DNA of 64,000 nt from positions 6,448,001-6,512,000 of the forward strand of contig NC_061462.1 of NCBI RefSeq assembly GCF_022581195.2, given 5' to 3'. Made by a program: the position numbers and the translations under genes. Source of the stretch: Helicoverpa zea. Taxonomy: Eukaryota; Arthropoda; Insecta; Lepidoptera; Noctuidae. The notes beneath the pieces are model-generated. The model saw only the letters and a program-made list of their open reading frames with translations, did not search any database and was not told the origin of the DNA. Below, one piece after another: positions 44,644-56,000 of this stretch. Every line of letters starts with the position of its first letter. The first letter of the stretch is position 1.

Positions 44644-46535
44644 CAGGGTTATTTTTCATTCACCATCCAAATTTAAAAATCGAGGACTTTTAATTAATTT
44701 ATTTTCATATGTGAAACATTATAATCAAATAATAACAAAAACAAAAAAAAACATCCAAAAGAAAATATCCGAAAATAAACAGAATGTAGAGACACGCAGC
44801 AAGGTTATTGACCTCGCTCGCTCGCTGCGATTGATGTAGGTACCTACGCGGTCTTACTTAAAAGGGTTGATTCCAATTTTCCCTTCATACTTTACGGGCT
44901 TAGGACCGACATAATAAAATAATGAATGTGAAATCACTGGTTTTTATTATGGCGTATTTAAAAAATTGGAATCAACTAGCTATTTACAATAATTCAACTT
45001 ACCAAATAAACTCGATTAACCTACAAATTACGTGTACTTCAGTAATTGTTCAAAATGGAGTCCGTTTCTCTCAATACACAAACGTGCACGTTTTTCTAAA
45101 CTATTTTTTAATAAGTTTAAAGTATCTGTTTGATTTTTAATTTCATTAAATGCATTTATTATTTTACTACGGAGGTCCTCAACACTTTGTGCTTCTTCAA
45201 CGTAAACACGTCTTTTAACTTCACCCCATAAAAAAAAATCAAGTGGCGTTAAATCTGGTGACCTGGCAGGCCATAGGACAGGCCCTCCGCGACCAATCCA
45301 TCTATCGCCATACTTATTATTTAAAAACTCACGCACTGCACTTGTGTAATGAGGTGGTGCACCGTCATGCTGATAATAATGATTGTTGTAGTATGAAAGT
45401 GGCACCTCGTCTATTAAGTCTTCAATAACACCACGTAACATGTTTAAATAATTAGTACCCGTCAAGCGTCCTTCAATAAAAATCGGTCCCACGATAACAT
45501 TACCGATAATACCTGCCCAAACATTCGCACTAAAACGCACTTGATGGTAGTTATTTCTAATAACGTGGGGGTTGCTTAACGCCCAATAATGTTCGTTTCG
45601 GCTGTTATAAATTCCGATTCGCGTAAATAATGCTTCATCAGTCCACAAAATGTTACAATTAATGTTTCTTAACAGCCATTCACAAAACACGATTCTAGCG
45701 GGTCCATCGTTATCGTGAAGAGATTGCACTGGTTGGTAATGGTATGGGTGATAACCAGATGAATTCAGCAGCTTCCACACGTAATACTGACTGACACCGA
45801 AGCGCCGAGCAGCGTCGTTAGTGCTAGCGCAGGGGTCACGTTCGAAAAACTCGAGTACAGAATTTTCGACTGCTGGTGTTATTTCGTTGTGACCGCCACG
45901 ACTTGTTGCATGGGCTGGTGTGATAAACTGCCCATAATCTAACAACCTTTGGTTTGCGGCTAAAATTGTTTGTCTATTAGGCACTCGCGAATTAATACCT
46001 CGTCTTTGTAAACGCGGTAAACTTTCTGCACTGTACATTCTTTGCGCACCATTTAAACTTTCGCCACTTAAAATGTAGCACCTGACCATTTCAAAATACT
46101 CTGCATTAGAATAAAAAGTCGCCATGTCGTGCGATGATAACCGACCGGAATTCGGAATCGAAAATGCAGCGAGAGCGACAAAAATATGGCACACGTTCGC
46201 ACGTAACTAGGTCACGGTCAACTAAACAAAAAGTCACCGGCGCTTGGCCGACCGGGGGCTGTGCGGGGTGCGGGGTATGAGGGAGGGGGGCGTAGTGCCG
46301 GTAGTACGATGTCGGGCGTAGTGCATGCTGTTTTTTGTGTGCGTTTCCCGAATCTTGAGGCAAGCGCGCCATGTTCAACAACCGAACTGTGTGTATTCCA
46401 CACGTTGTGATTTTAGTAGCGGACAATGATGAAAATCATCTAATATTTTTTATATTTTTTTATTTGATTAATTGATTAGGTTACCGATTCTAAATCATTT
46501 CTGAAAATTTGGATGGTGGTTGAAAATTAACCCTG
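44644..46535 (-). mobile_element. DD41D Tc1/mariner-type transposon, apparently intact
   Basis: 1,892 bp with about 31-bp terminal inverted repeats. The left end is CAGGGTTATTTTTCATTC and the right end, inverted, CAGGGTTAATTTTCAACC, with 28 of 31 positions equal. TA borders both ends (44,642-44,643 and 46,536-46,537), the usual Tc1/mariner target duplication. It encodes one uninterrupted transposase on the minus strand. The sequence between transposase start and right end is strikingly GC-rich near 46.2-46.4 kb. Confidence 0.9.
45028..46125 (-). CDS. Tc1/mariner-type transposase, DD41D
   Basis: A 365-residue transposase that would cut and paste the surrounding element at TA sites. I chose the ATG at 46,125 (MATFYSN); an in-frame extension to 46,194 is less likely. 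The N-terminal helix-turn-helix region, about residues 1-70 (NAEYFEMVRCYILSGE and VPNRQTILAANQRL), resembles the DUF4817-type domain. A second DNA-binding part follows to about 130. The catalytic core has D163 (LWTDEALF), D254 (QHDGAPPHY) and the WPARSPDLTPLDFFLWG block. By alignment with the mariner SPDLAPSD block the third catalytic residue is D296, so 41 residues separate the last two. That spacing is known from the rosa and Visitor groups. No stop, frameshift or missing catalytic residue was seen. Confidence 0.9.
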   Translation of the reverse strand: MATFYSNAEYFEMVRCYILSGESLNGAQRMYSAESLPRLQRRGINSRVPNRQTILAANQRLLDYGQFITPAHATSRGGHNEITPAVENSVLEFFERDPCASTNDAARRFGVSQYYVWKLLNSSGYHPYHYQPVQSLHDNDGPARIVFCEWLLRNINCNILWTDEALFTRIGIYNSRNEHYWALSNPHVIRNNYHQVRFSANVWAGIIGNVIVGPIFIEGRLTGTNYLNMLRGVIEDLIDEVPLSYYNNHYYQHDGAPPHYTSAVREFLNNKYGDRWIGRGGPVLWPARSPDLTPLDFFLWGEVKRRVYVEEAQSVEDLRSKIINAFNEIKNQTDTLNLLKNSLEKRARLCIERNGLHFEQLLKYT

Positions 46536-46537
46536 TA

Positions 46538-47665
46538 TGTATATAAGCTTGATATTGTCTATAATGCATTGTAAGTGTAAGGGAATGGTTTAAAATACTA
46601 ATAAAAAAATACAATTATCTAAAAATTTACGTTAGCATATTTGCACTGACATAAGGGTATATTGGGTCCCACGTTTATTTTTTTAGCAATTTATTGTTAA
46701 ATAAATACCTGACTATGTTTGCTTTACTAAAAAACCCACTGCTATTGGCAACTAAATGCGATTTTTAATAGAACCTTTACTTTGTTGACGGCAAATAAAA
46801 ATAGTATTACAAATAGCATAATTGTTACTGAATGGATTTTTCATCAGCATTCCAAAATTCCACCCATGAAAAATCCATTTGCAACAGGGTAACAACATCA
46901 GAATTAACTTTTAATCTGTCGAGCTCGGAGGATTTGTGAAATCCCTAAAGCGATAGAATTGCTCAAGCTCTCAATTCATCAGAAACATGTGAATTTGAGT
47001 GTTATACCTACCTAATCTTTATTAACGTAGGTGTATATTCACGTATTCCTGTACCTAATCGTTATAAAGTATTTTGGCTTCAACACGGCTTAAAAATATA
47101 AAAGTAAGATATCACCATATTTATTCCCAATGAGCTTCTTATTATGCGATACTTATCTTTTCATCCATTGTACTAAAAATAAACTGAATTTAACATTGGA
47201 AAAAAACATGGTGTCTTTAATAACATCTTTTTAAAAAGCAATCCTTTGTGTTTACAAAAGTTATCCCGAACGCAACCGCTGTCATTTGCAGCGAGGAAAA
47301 AAACAAAGCACTGTCAACTAGAAAACAAAGCAAATCCCACGCAAACAACATGCATATGAAAAGTGATATTAAAGTTATAAGGAGATTTGTTCAATTTCAA
47401 GTTCAAGATTATTATGACAACTCAATGCTTTCTTTGAAATGAGAAGCTTCAAATCCACTCGTGCGTTTAAATCCATTTTGATGGCAAGAAACTAATTATG
47501 CCGTTTGGCATAACTACCTCTATACATTAAGAGCACCGTGGTCTTATGTCCTTGACGTAACCGGGAAAGCGTTGCGAAAATTAATTCCCCTCTCTGATTG
47601 TTTTCCACGAGATATTATCTCGATGGAAATGGCTGGATTATTTTAATTACAGGAAATATGCTTAC
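46538..47665. other. Non-coding, nothing recognised
   Basis: AT-rich. If the tentative exon at 42.6 kb is real, this is part of the last intron of the receptor gene. Confidence 0.4.
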
Positions 47666-47766
47666 CAGAGAAAGATTTGTTCATTTCTAATTTCTTCAAG
47701 TCGGTTGATGTTGCTGTTTTTGGGGTCCAACACCAACATAACACCATTCGAAAGTATATCCGAAAC
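47666..47766 (-). CDS. Tachykinin/natalisin-type neuropeptide receptor, exon after TM7
   Basis: After a TTTTTGCAG acceptor this 101-base exon completes the Lys codon left open by the TM7 exon. It encodes FRIYFRMVLCWCWTPKTATS and then TDLKKLEMNKSFS, ending at a GTAAGC donor in phase 1. FRxYF after NPLIYYWM is the amphipathic helix 8 of rhodopsin-class receptors, and the Cys residues in CWCW are candidate palmitoylation sites. The exon is about 5 kb from the TM7 exon. If the donor is not used, the frame reads ten more codons to a stop, giving a shorter tail. Confidence 0.75.
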
Positions 47767-48313
47767 CTGCAAAAAGTAGGTTTTAAGTGATTGTCCATGT
47801 TAGCGTTTTAAAGGAAAGTGTAAGGGAAATCTATATGAATAGTTTTATATTGCGATAAATTAAGACAGTATTATGATTTAATAAAGTAGGTAAGCAGAAG
47901 ATAAATAAATAACATTAAGTAGGTTGGTACTCCACTTAAAAGATGACAAGATTTGAAGCCTAAATAAAAAATGTATTAAGTTCATAATTTTGTTAGCATA
48001 ATAAATGGTTTCATTTGTAATGAACTGTTTATATTAGATCTAATTGTGTTCACTAAATTCAAATAAAAGTCCTAAGAAGGTGACTCTGCCCGCTTATAAA
48101 ACCCAGACTAATAAAATACATATTTGATTAGAAACTTGTTGGTTAGATCGTTGAACTTTGGAAAACATTAAAACCGTTTTTAGTATACCTTCATAGGTAC
48201 CCATTCTTTATTAGGTAAACCCACTTCAAACAGTCTTGATCTTTAAGTTACCTATGACTTCTAAAATATGAAAATAATAGGAACGCTAGCCTTGTGCCTT
48301 CTAATTTATTTCT

Positions 48314-48616
48314 ATACTAGCTTTTGCCCGCGACTTCGTTCGCGTGGAATAGTGACTTGCGGCAGATTTATGGTTTGACCAATAGATGGCGGTATATGTC
48401 CGGAATAAATTTTATTTTTATTTTTGTATTTCTTTGTAATAAAAACTATCCTATGCCCTTTCTCAAGTTCCAGACTATGTCTGTACCAAATTTCACATAA
48501 ATCAGTCCATTAGTTTAGGCGTGAAGAAAAGACAGACAGACAGAAAGACAGAAAGACAGACAGACAGAAAGACAGACAGACAGAGTTACTTTCACATTTA
48601 TAATATTAGTTAGGAT
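48314..48616 (+). mobile_element. CCCGCG-type SINE-like repeat with (GACA)n tract
   Basis: Head TACTAGCTTTTGCCCGCGAC followed by TTCGTTCGCGTGG, body with AAATTTCACATAAATCAGTC, then an (AGACAGAC)n tract, and the end TTTATAATATTAGTTAGGAT. Same class of repeat as at 33.7 kb. Confidence 0.65.
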
Positions 48617-49495
48617 GAATTCTCATTTTCACAAAGATTTTCTTCAAACATTGCGATATTGCGACAGAGATGTTTGGAGGCATTCCAAAGACCATGTTTA
48701 TAGAACAGAAGCACGATTTCAACACATTTATCAACATCTCATAACACAGTTTATGCGAACTTTTGTGGTTTATGGCGCAAAGAATGCCTTTATTGTTCAA
48801 GTTATTTTCGTTTGAGTATAAGGTAAACAAAAGACAATCGTAAGGGAGTTTAATGTTGTCTCTCAAGTGTTGGCGTTTAGTTTTACACCACTCAAGGGTG
48901 CTCTTCACGTCTTATATAACTCTTCCGTACTTCCGTCCTTTTTTTTTGTTTTCCATACATGTTTACGTGTTTTTATAAATAAATAAGCATAGAACCGCAT
49001 GCCAATATAAATTTCAGCATAATTGCAGATGATAAAAATTCCTCGAACTGCCAATTTAATCCATATCGTGTGAACGCGTAACCTATTCAATTAATATTGT
49101 CCACGTTTTGGTAGGCAACGAATACATTCAACACTATGTCAATGTATTGGGTACCGAAAAAAAGTAGTGTAAATAAAAAGTGAATTATTCCAACAAGTTA
49201 TACTCGTAATTGAAAATACAATACGTAAATAATTAAGAGTAGTAAATACAACAAAACTTGTGTAAAAAGTAAAAACATAATATAAATATCAGCTTTCATT
49301 TATTGGTCTACATCATTTATTAATTTATTCTAATACATAAATAAAAAAAAGAAAAATGCAGAAAGATTTTATATTTATTTAAAATCTGCAAGCTTATCAC
49401 TGGCTTTTTAGTCAGTTTTTATTTTGCCAAAAATCGACGTATAAAAACAATATTAGTACAGAAAAAAGGTCAAACGTCAAACATTAATCATCTAA

Positions 49496-49682
49496 CAGCC
49501 AGTTTCTTCATCCAAAGTAAAAGCCAAAGTAAAAGTCAAAGTAATGTCTAAAGTAAAAGTAACAGTCAAAATCATTTTTTCTATTAGTTTTGCTGTCACT
49601 TTAGCCTTGAAAAAACGAATTTGACCGTTACTTTTACTTTAGACATTACTTTGACTTTTACTTTTGATGAAGAAACTGACCG
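49496..49682. mobile_element. MITE, AAAGTAAAAG palindrome family (copy 2)
   Basis: Left end CAGCCAGTTTCTTCATC. The right end is its inverse with two changes (GATGAAGAAACTGACCG). The arms extend through TAATGTCTAAAGTAAAAGTA and its inverse. TAA borders both sides (49,493-49,495 and 49,683-49,685), which would fit a PIF/Harbinger-like 3-bp duplication. Confidence 0.75.
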
Positions 49683-50168
49683 TAAGTGAGATAATTTATT
49701 TGTAGACATTCCAACAAAGACTTTGCGAACTAGGTCGTATAGTTTTGGATCCAACTTTGCTAACTTGCCAAAACTTACATGTTCTGAACTATGACAAATA
49801 ACTTGTAGGTTTCATCTTAATTAATTGCTAACAAATATTGTACGCGAAATATGAGATAAAGTTGGTTTAGTAACTATTTACGCTCACACTATAAACTTTT
49901 GATCGGCCTATAAGTAGTTGGTTTGCGCACATTAATCTGTATGAAGATGAATTGAAGTACATACGTACCAACTAAAAACTTTGATCGAATACATGATTTT
50001 CTAAAAATTCTTTTTTTTTTACCACCGGCCAACAGTTGGCCGACTGTTTAGTCTAGAGTTTGCGCATAGGTTTTATAATCAGTCTGTATGTGGCACGGCT
50101 TTGTGAGTATGCATTTATAATGGAATCTGCACTCTAATATAAGTTTCGAGGAATCCATTATGTAGGTA

Positions 50169-50206
50169 CTGACCAAATACATATATATATATATGTATTT
50201 GGTCAG
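50169..50206. repeat. Perfect 38-bp palindrome
   Basis: CTGACCAAATACATATATA is followed directly by its exact inverse, with no spacer. It can extrude as a cruciform. Confidence 0.8.
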
Positions 50207-50389
50207 CTAATTTAGCTCATTTGATTTTCTACCCGTGGACACTATTTACTGGTCATAACATTTTTGTCTGACCAACCGTCCATCGTTAGGTATACTTAAG
50301 GACATGAATCTTTATTATCATTGAAACAAAACGAGTAAACAAAGTTTTCCTTTATTGGCTATAATAAAGTTCCGCAAGATTAACTTGAT

Positions 50390-50769
50390 AGGGTGCGTCC
50401 ACATCTGGCGAATGTGCAGCTCGCGAGCCGTTTGCGACCTGCCCGCGAGCTGCGCGCGTGCATTTTGTTCGTGCGCCGCTTCTGCGCCGCCCGCGCGCAG
50501 TTCGCGCGCGACCTAAACGCCGTACACGATCAGCGCGCAGGCGGCGCGCGACGCGCTCTTTATTAAATAATAAACGGAACTGTAAGGGCGAGAACTGAGT
50601 GCGCGCAGATCGCGCGCCGCTCGCGCGCTCTATACGAGCCTTGCATGAGTTGCGCTAAAGAGGCGCACCAAGCTATTGCAGTGACTGCACGCGCGCAGCT
50701 CGCGGGCAGGTCGCAAACGACTCGCGAGCTGCGCATTCGCGGCACATTCGCCAGATGTGGACGCACCCT
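50390..50769. mobile_element. GC-rich foldback MITE
   Basis: Ends AGGGTGCGTCCACATCTGGC and its exact inverse at the right, continuing as arms of about 70 bp with one 10-base insertion (GCGAATGCG type). The arms contain CAGCTCGCGAG and CGTTTGCGACCTGCCCGCGA. The interior is dense in CG dinucleotides (GCGCGCGACC), against an AT-rich background. The apparent reading frames are shadows of the CG-rich repeat. The target duplication is not clear. Confidence 0.8.
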
Positions 50770-52808
50770 TACAATCGACGTTAACAAATTGGCTGATACT
50801 TACATAAAAGTATCTAAGAATACTAAACATTGTTGTATGGAATACTAAAGTTATGTAAGGACCTAGGAATAATATATGGAGTTTTATCAAGGATAGGTAC
50901 CTACTTTAAGAGTTATTATATACCGACAATGAGAATGTGAACTGGACAATGTACTATTAATAGACATTCTTTCAAAATAAAACATGAATAAATGATAGCC
51001 TACATTTCTTTTCCCCAAATGCGAAATATGGTCCCTTCTATTAAGAACATAAAGACACGGCAAAAATAGCTACTTTACAGTTTTCAGGAGATAAAATGTC
51101 CGCACCTTTATAAACGAGCGTCATATTAAACCCTCTTTTATCTAATAGTGGGAAAACCACTCACATGCCCGAGTTTTATTGTTATTGCGATAAAAGTGGA
51201 AACCTCTGATAAAAATAGCCATTACAGATTTCAGAGGGTATTTTAACAGAGTAAAATAGAATGATATTCTAAAGGGTGATATTTTCAACACCACATCGAT
51301 GACAGTATTTCATAATGAAACATTTGTACGGCACTACATATATAACGGAAGAGATATGAGATACAGAATAAATACAAGAAGAAAAAGCTTAAATAAATGG
51401 GGTCAGCGAAACCTTCATTAGATCATAAAAATTCTACGCAAAGACCCAGTTTTTGTTGCTCACTTAGAGACATAAAGAGAAAACCTAACAAAATTGCTAC
51501 ATTCGTACAACAAAATGGTCCAAAAGCGCCATTTTAGTCGACCGTACAAAGCCATTCATGCATAGAAAAATAACCTGTGCGTATTTCAGCCATTTCTTAG
51601 TACATAATGCCCGTATCTTTGCACAACCTTCTTTAATAGTGTTTGAATTGCAAATTGTAGGTATACAATTTTCATCACAGTTTTCACGTTATTTTCGAAA
51701 CCGAAACTAAGATAGTTTTTGAAACTGAAAGTACCATAGCACCAAGTTCAATAAATAAGTATGTAAATAACAAAATAAACCCAAGACTAAAATTGAAATT
51801 GAAACTACATAATAAATGGTCACAATAGCTACCAAGTTTTACGACTATTCGAATGTCTGCATTCAAAAGAAGATCAATCAGTCCGTCATTCATTAGAGGG
51901 ACCCTACAGCGCACAGATAAATCCGCCTAATTGCACGTAACAGGAATTAGTTCCTAAAGCTACATGAAACGTTTCTACGAAGTATTCAAGTTTCTTTTGG
52001 TAGTGTTTTGCTAGTTCAGGATACATTTTTAGATAGGAGTTTCAAAGGTATTTGCATCGTTCGTTATCGCCAAGGCTCGTTCGTTTAGTAAACCGTAGGT
52101 ACTGCTCAGCTGAAGAACCTATATACATATATTACCTCTATAATGTATATATTTCAATATTCTTGTCAGATTATTTATATCACTTCAGACGTTAGTATGA
52201 TAAAGCTCTGTATACAGATTATTGCAGTTTTCGTGTGTTTACACCAAAAATAACAAATATTTCTCCAAACAAATCTCTCAACTTGTTTTGTTGATCTATA
52301 TAATGATGTGAGGTTTTTGATTTATGAGATGTCATGGGAGTTATAAGATATTGAACAAGTTAGGTGGCAAATAAACAATACTCAATAATTTAAGTGTATA
52401 CCAACAAACACGTCATCCTTAAATTAAATAAGAAATTGCAGTTAAACCGCGTCAAACCGCCAGTTCCAAATAAGTATTACTATACGCATGACCCATCCTA
52501 GAATTGGTATGTTATCAAACGCTTGTAGTTATTTCCCCATGGACTATTGCCAAATGTTCCCCAAGAGAATTCGGACGTAACACGCGGTTACCCAATGACG
52601 GTATCAAATTCCATGTTAGAACAGAGCTTACCTACGTTATTTATTGAAAAAAATCCTCAACCGAAGGTCGGGAACGTTCTAGAAATTCTTTAACCGGAAA
52701 AACCAATAACCCTTTTACTTACGCACGAGGGGCAAACACGTGGTGACAGATTTCAAAAAGAATCGAATAAAAGAACAGATAAATTTTAAATTAAGAAGAA
52801 ATACTTAC

Positions 52809-53005
52809 TTATTACTCATCCAGTAATATATTAAAGGGTTGAACATGGAGTTGGCCATGGCCAGCCAATAGAAGAAGAGGTAGATATGTTGGGCGAATGG
52901 CGCGGACGCTAAAGACTGGTAGTGGTATGTTAATACGAAGTACGCGTGGTATGGCAGCCAGCAGAGCGCGAATACCATCACCACTAGGACGAACATCCTC
53001 ACCAC
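52809..53005 (-). CDS. Tachykinin/natalisin-type neuropeptide receptor, TM6-TM7 exon
   Basis: A 197-base exon between a TTTGTCCACAG acceptor and a GTAAGT donor. It starts VVRMFVLVVMVFALCWLPYH, which is TM6 with the CWLPYH toggle motif, then an extracellular loop. TM7 follows with YLFFYWLAMANSMFNPLIYY, containing the NPLIY form of the NPxxY activation motif. WLAM(A/S)N before NPLIYYWM is characteristic of insect tachykinin-type receptors. The first codon is complete and the last is split after two bases (AA|G), matching its neighbours. The protein would be a plasma-membrane G-protein-coupled receptor for a neuropeptide. Confidence 0.9.
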
Positions 53006-56000
53006 CTGTGGACAAAGATAATTTTTAAAATTCAATTGATTTTGCGATGACGCAAAATCAATAAGTATAAGTAGGTAATCGTTGCTTAAACTTAAAGGTA
53101 CTAAATATTTGTGAATAAATGTACAACAATCTTCTTGTCACTCATTATATTTTCTACTCTTTATGATTACAGATAGCTCAAGGCCAGTTCCAACTTTGTA
53201 GGAAAGTAATAAGAAGATAGAAAATCCATTTCACACACCAGTTCACAAGACTCTTAATCCAGACTCATAGGAATCGTATAATAAAAGCAAGGGATCAGTA
53301 TTTTTATTATGGACTTGGATCCCTGATGCACAGTGCTGATATCTTGCTACACACGAAAGTTTTTGGGTTCCTCATAGACTACGGAACAGGATTATTGTAA
53401 TATAATATCAGTAAATGATTCGATGACCGGTTACTGTCCTAAATGTTAACTGAGCTGTTAACTGGGTAGCCGATTATGAATGTTTAATCGTCCCTTGTTA
53501 TCTCAGATTCTAATGCTCGTTAAAGTTTTGAAATCTGTCCTAAAGAACGAGGAAAAAGTGCGAATTCCCAGCAAGATTTACAAAGCCCTAGTACAAATGG
53601 TAGACTTGACTCTTAACATATCGACTTTAAACTCAGCTATAAATCACAGACTTTCTTCGAATCGACGTAGGAAGTATCTGCGGTCGGACTGAAGTACTTT
53701 AAAATAACGATCTATATTTAGTATGCCTTAGACTTTAAGAGCCACTAGGATTCCAAGAACGGCTTTTGTCCGCAGACTCTAGAGGATTACAATAGAGCTT
53801 GGAGTAAAACGGAACTTCGTGTTAGGTACTTTCCTGACGTGTCTGCAAGTTCTAAGTTATATGTTGTGGTGAGAAGAAGTACGGAATAAAAATCTCGACT
53901 GTCAAGACCACTGCGTAGAACATAGTGTTTGCGAAGTTTCGGGAATAAAAGGTGAAGGGCAAATGGAAAACTCGGTAAATATTTTTGTGATTATTGAATC
54001 TCGCATGGAAAGATCGAGGGATCTTTGAGGTAAAATTCTATACGTTCTGAAGTGGAAAGATTGAACTGATGCCTGTTTACACTGACCCTGAAAGGTTATG
54101 TAAATATTTGGTCCTATGTGACTTCTATTAATTCAAAAGCTATTCGATAATTTTGCTTGCTCTTCGTAACTGGATGAATACGTAAGAGCGACGTCATTCG
54201 AATCTAAATAGTACAGAGATAGACAAGCCAATCTTGCTAACAATGTTTAATCTAAATTGAATTTCATCGCTCGCATTGTATAACACAAAAGGACATTGTT
54301 CAGAACTAAATGCTTTGTTAATACCGCATGATAAAATACATGATTTTTTGGACAAATATAATGTGCTGTCAGAACAAAAATTGAAGGGCATAATATATTC
54401 TGCAGATACCTACCATCAGCTGAAACTACTTTCAATGAAGCAAATTGCCAACAGAATTGAACTGTAGAAAACAAAAGTGGTCAATTTTTAAACCTGATCC
54501 AAAATATTTGTGGATTCTTGAATCTTAGTAAGAAGAGTCCAGTTCACACGTAATGTTACAATGCACCTCAATCAATCAAGGTACGTGAAGGTACCGTCTC
54601 CTCACAAGCTAAGTGCTGTGTCCCTAATATCCGGACTGACCTTACTCGCCCAAAGGACCCAGCATGACTGGTACGTAACATGGTCGATATTAGGAACTGG
54701 CTAAAACTTAGATGGGTGCGGATACTCCTGTCTGCGCAGTTGATTAATTGAGTATGGAACTTTGTAACTACATATACTGGCTAGACATCAATGTAGGAAA
54801 TACCTGGTAGTTTTTAACTTTATGAAGGAACTAGGTATATTTTTTTTGTTGAAGCAACTTTGATGCTTTAAGAATGATCAACTCTAATTTTGAGCGAGTT
54901 TCTTCATTTTAATTCGTGTGCTTAACGAAAACAGTATTATATTTTTTTGGATAAAAAGTAATTCCTCGATAAATGAGATAAGAAGACTAGCTGTACTATA
55001 ATGTGGTATTGTAAATACGTTTAGGAAACTTTTTTTCAATAATGTAAGTCAAATCGCCGATATATTTGTATAGGAGGATTTGTATTATTTCTGCCTCTTA
55101 TTTAGCTTATGAATGGTGAGGGAAACGGGGACGTCAAGGGTTATTTGTCGTTGAGGTCGATACAGGAAATTAGGGGATATATTCTTGTTAGGAAGGGTAT
55201 TCAACAAGCCAAATTTTTGGCACGAATATATTACGTCATCCTACGTATTCGGGTCAAGTATTTTACCCAAATTGATACAGTAAACAATAAACACAATAAA
55301 GGTATCAATGTTTATACATCTTCGAGAACATTTTTCTTGAACCTTTATTTTTATTAGGGCTTTCTTCACGGTATAATGTAAATCCGGGAAAAGTACTTTT
55401 CTATTTGCATAAAAAAGGAATGAGCGATATTTTTACAAAAGAGTTCCCTCAATATTATCCACCTATCTTAGAAATCTTGTTTATTACTCGTATCTACAGA
55501 AAGATTTATTCAGGCCTACAATATAACATTATTGCGTAAACAAGTACTTATTAATATTAATCAAATTAATAAGAGATCAGTACCATTACAAATGTTCTGT
55601 TACTCGTGGATACTAAAAATAGATTTCTAACTCTCAGAAACAGCCAGCTGTGTTTCTGCGTATCAATCAAGTCGAAGTTTACAATAAATAATGGCTACCT
55701 TCATTTGTTATGTAGGAGTTCTTATTCACTAAATACGGCTAGTTTACGCTACTAACAGTTGTTTGTAAGGGATCAAGCATTCAAACATACACGTGAATGG
55801 TTTTACATAGAGAAGTGATGGGTATACACAAATTGTTGCTGTTTATTTACGATTTACAAATAAAGACTATAGTAGTAGAGTAGAGGTTTTTTGTACCATA
55901 TTTAGAAGTATTTCCGTCAAGAATAAAAACTTTTTGCGCCGATCCGAAAGAAAATCAGGAAAATGGCAAGAATATGACTCTTTTTTCTGTAACTTTTCTT

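Larger units (their letters stand above)
47767..52808 (-). other. Receptor intron (about 5 kb) with several repeats
   Basis: Located between the TM7 exon and the helix-8 exon. It holds a SINE-like repeat (48,314-48,616), a MITE (49,496-49,682), a 38-bp perfect palindrome (50,169-50,206) and a GC-rich foldback MITE (50,390-50,769). The rest is AT-rich with no further exons recognised. Confidence 0.6.

Noticed and set aside
46106..46426. 106-codon minus-strand frame upstream of the transposase
   Set aside because: Lies in the GC-rich leader of the transposon in another frame than the transposase; no domain and low complexity.
50563..50890. Arg/Ala-rich reading frames on both strands
   Set aside because: They are by-products of the CG-rich foldback MITE, which has no stops in several frames.
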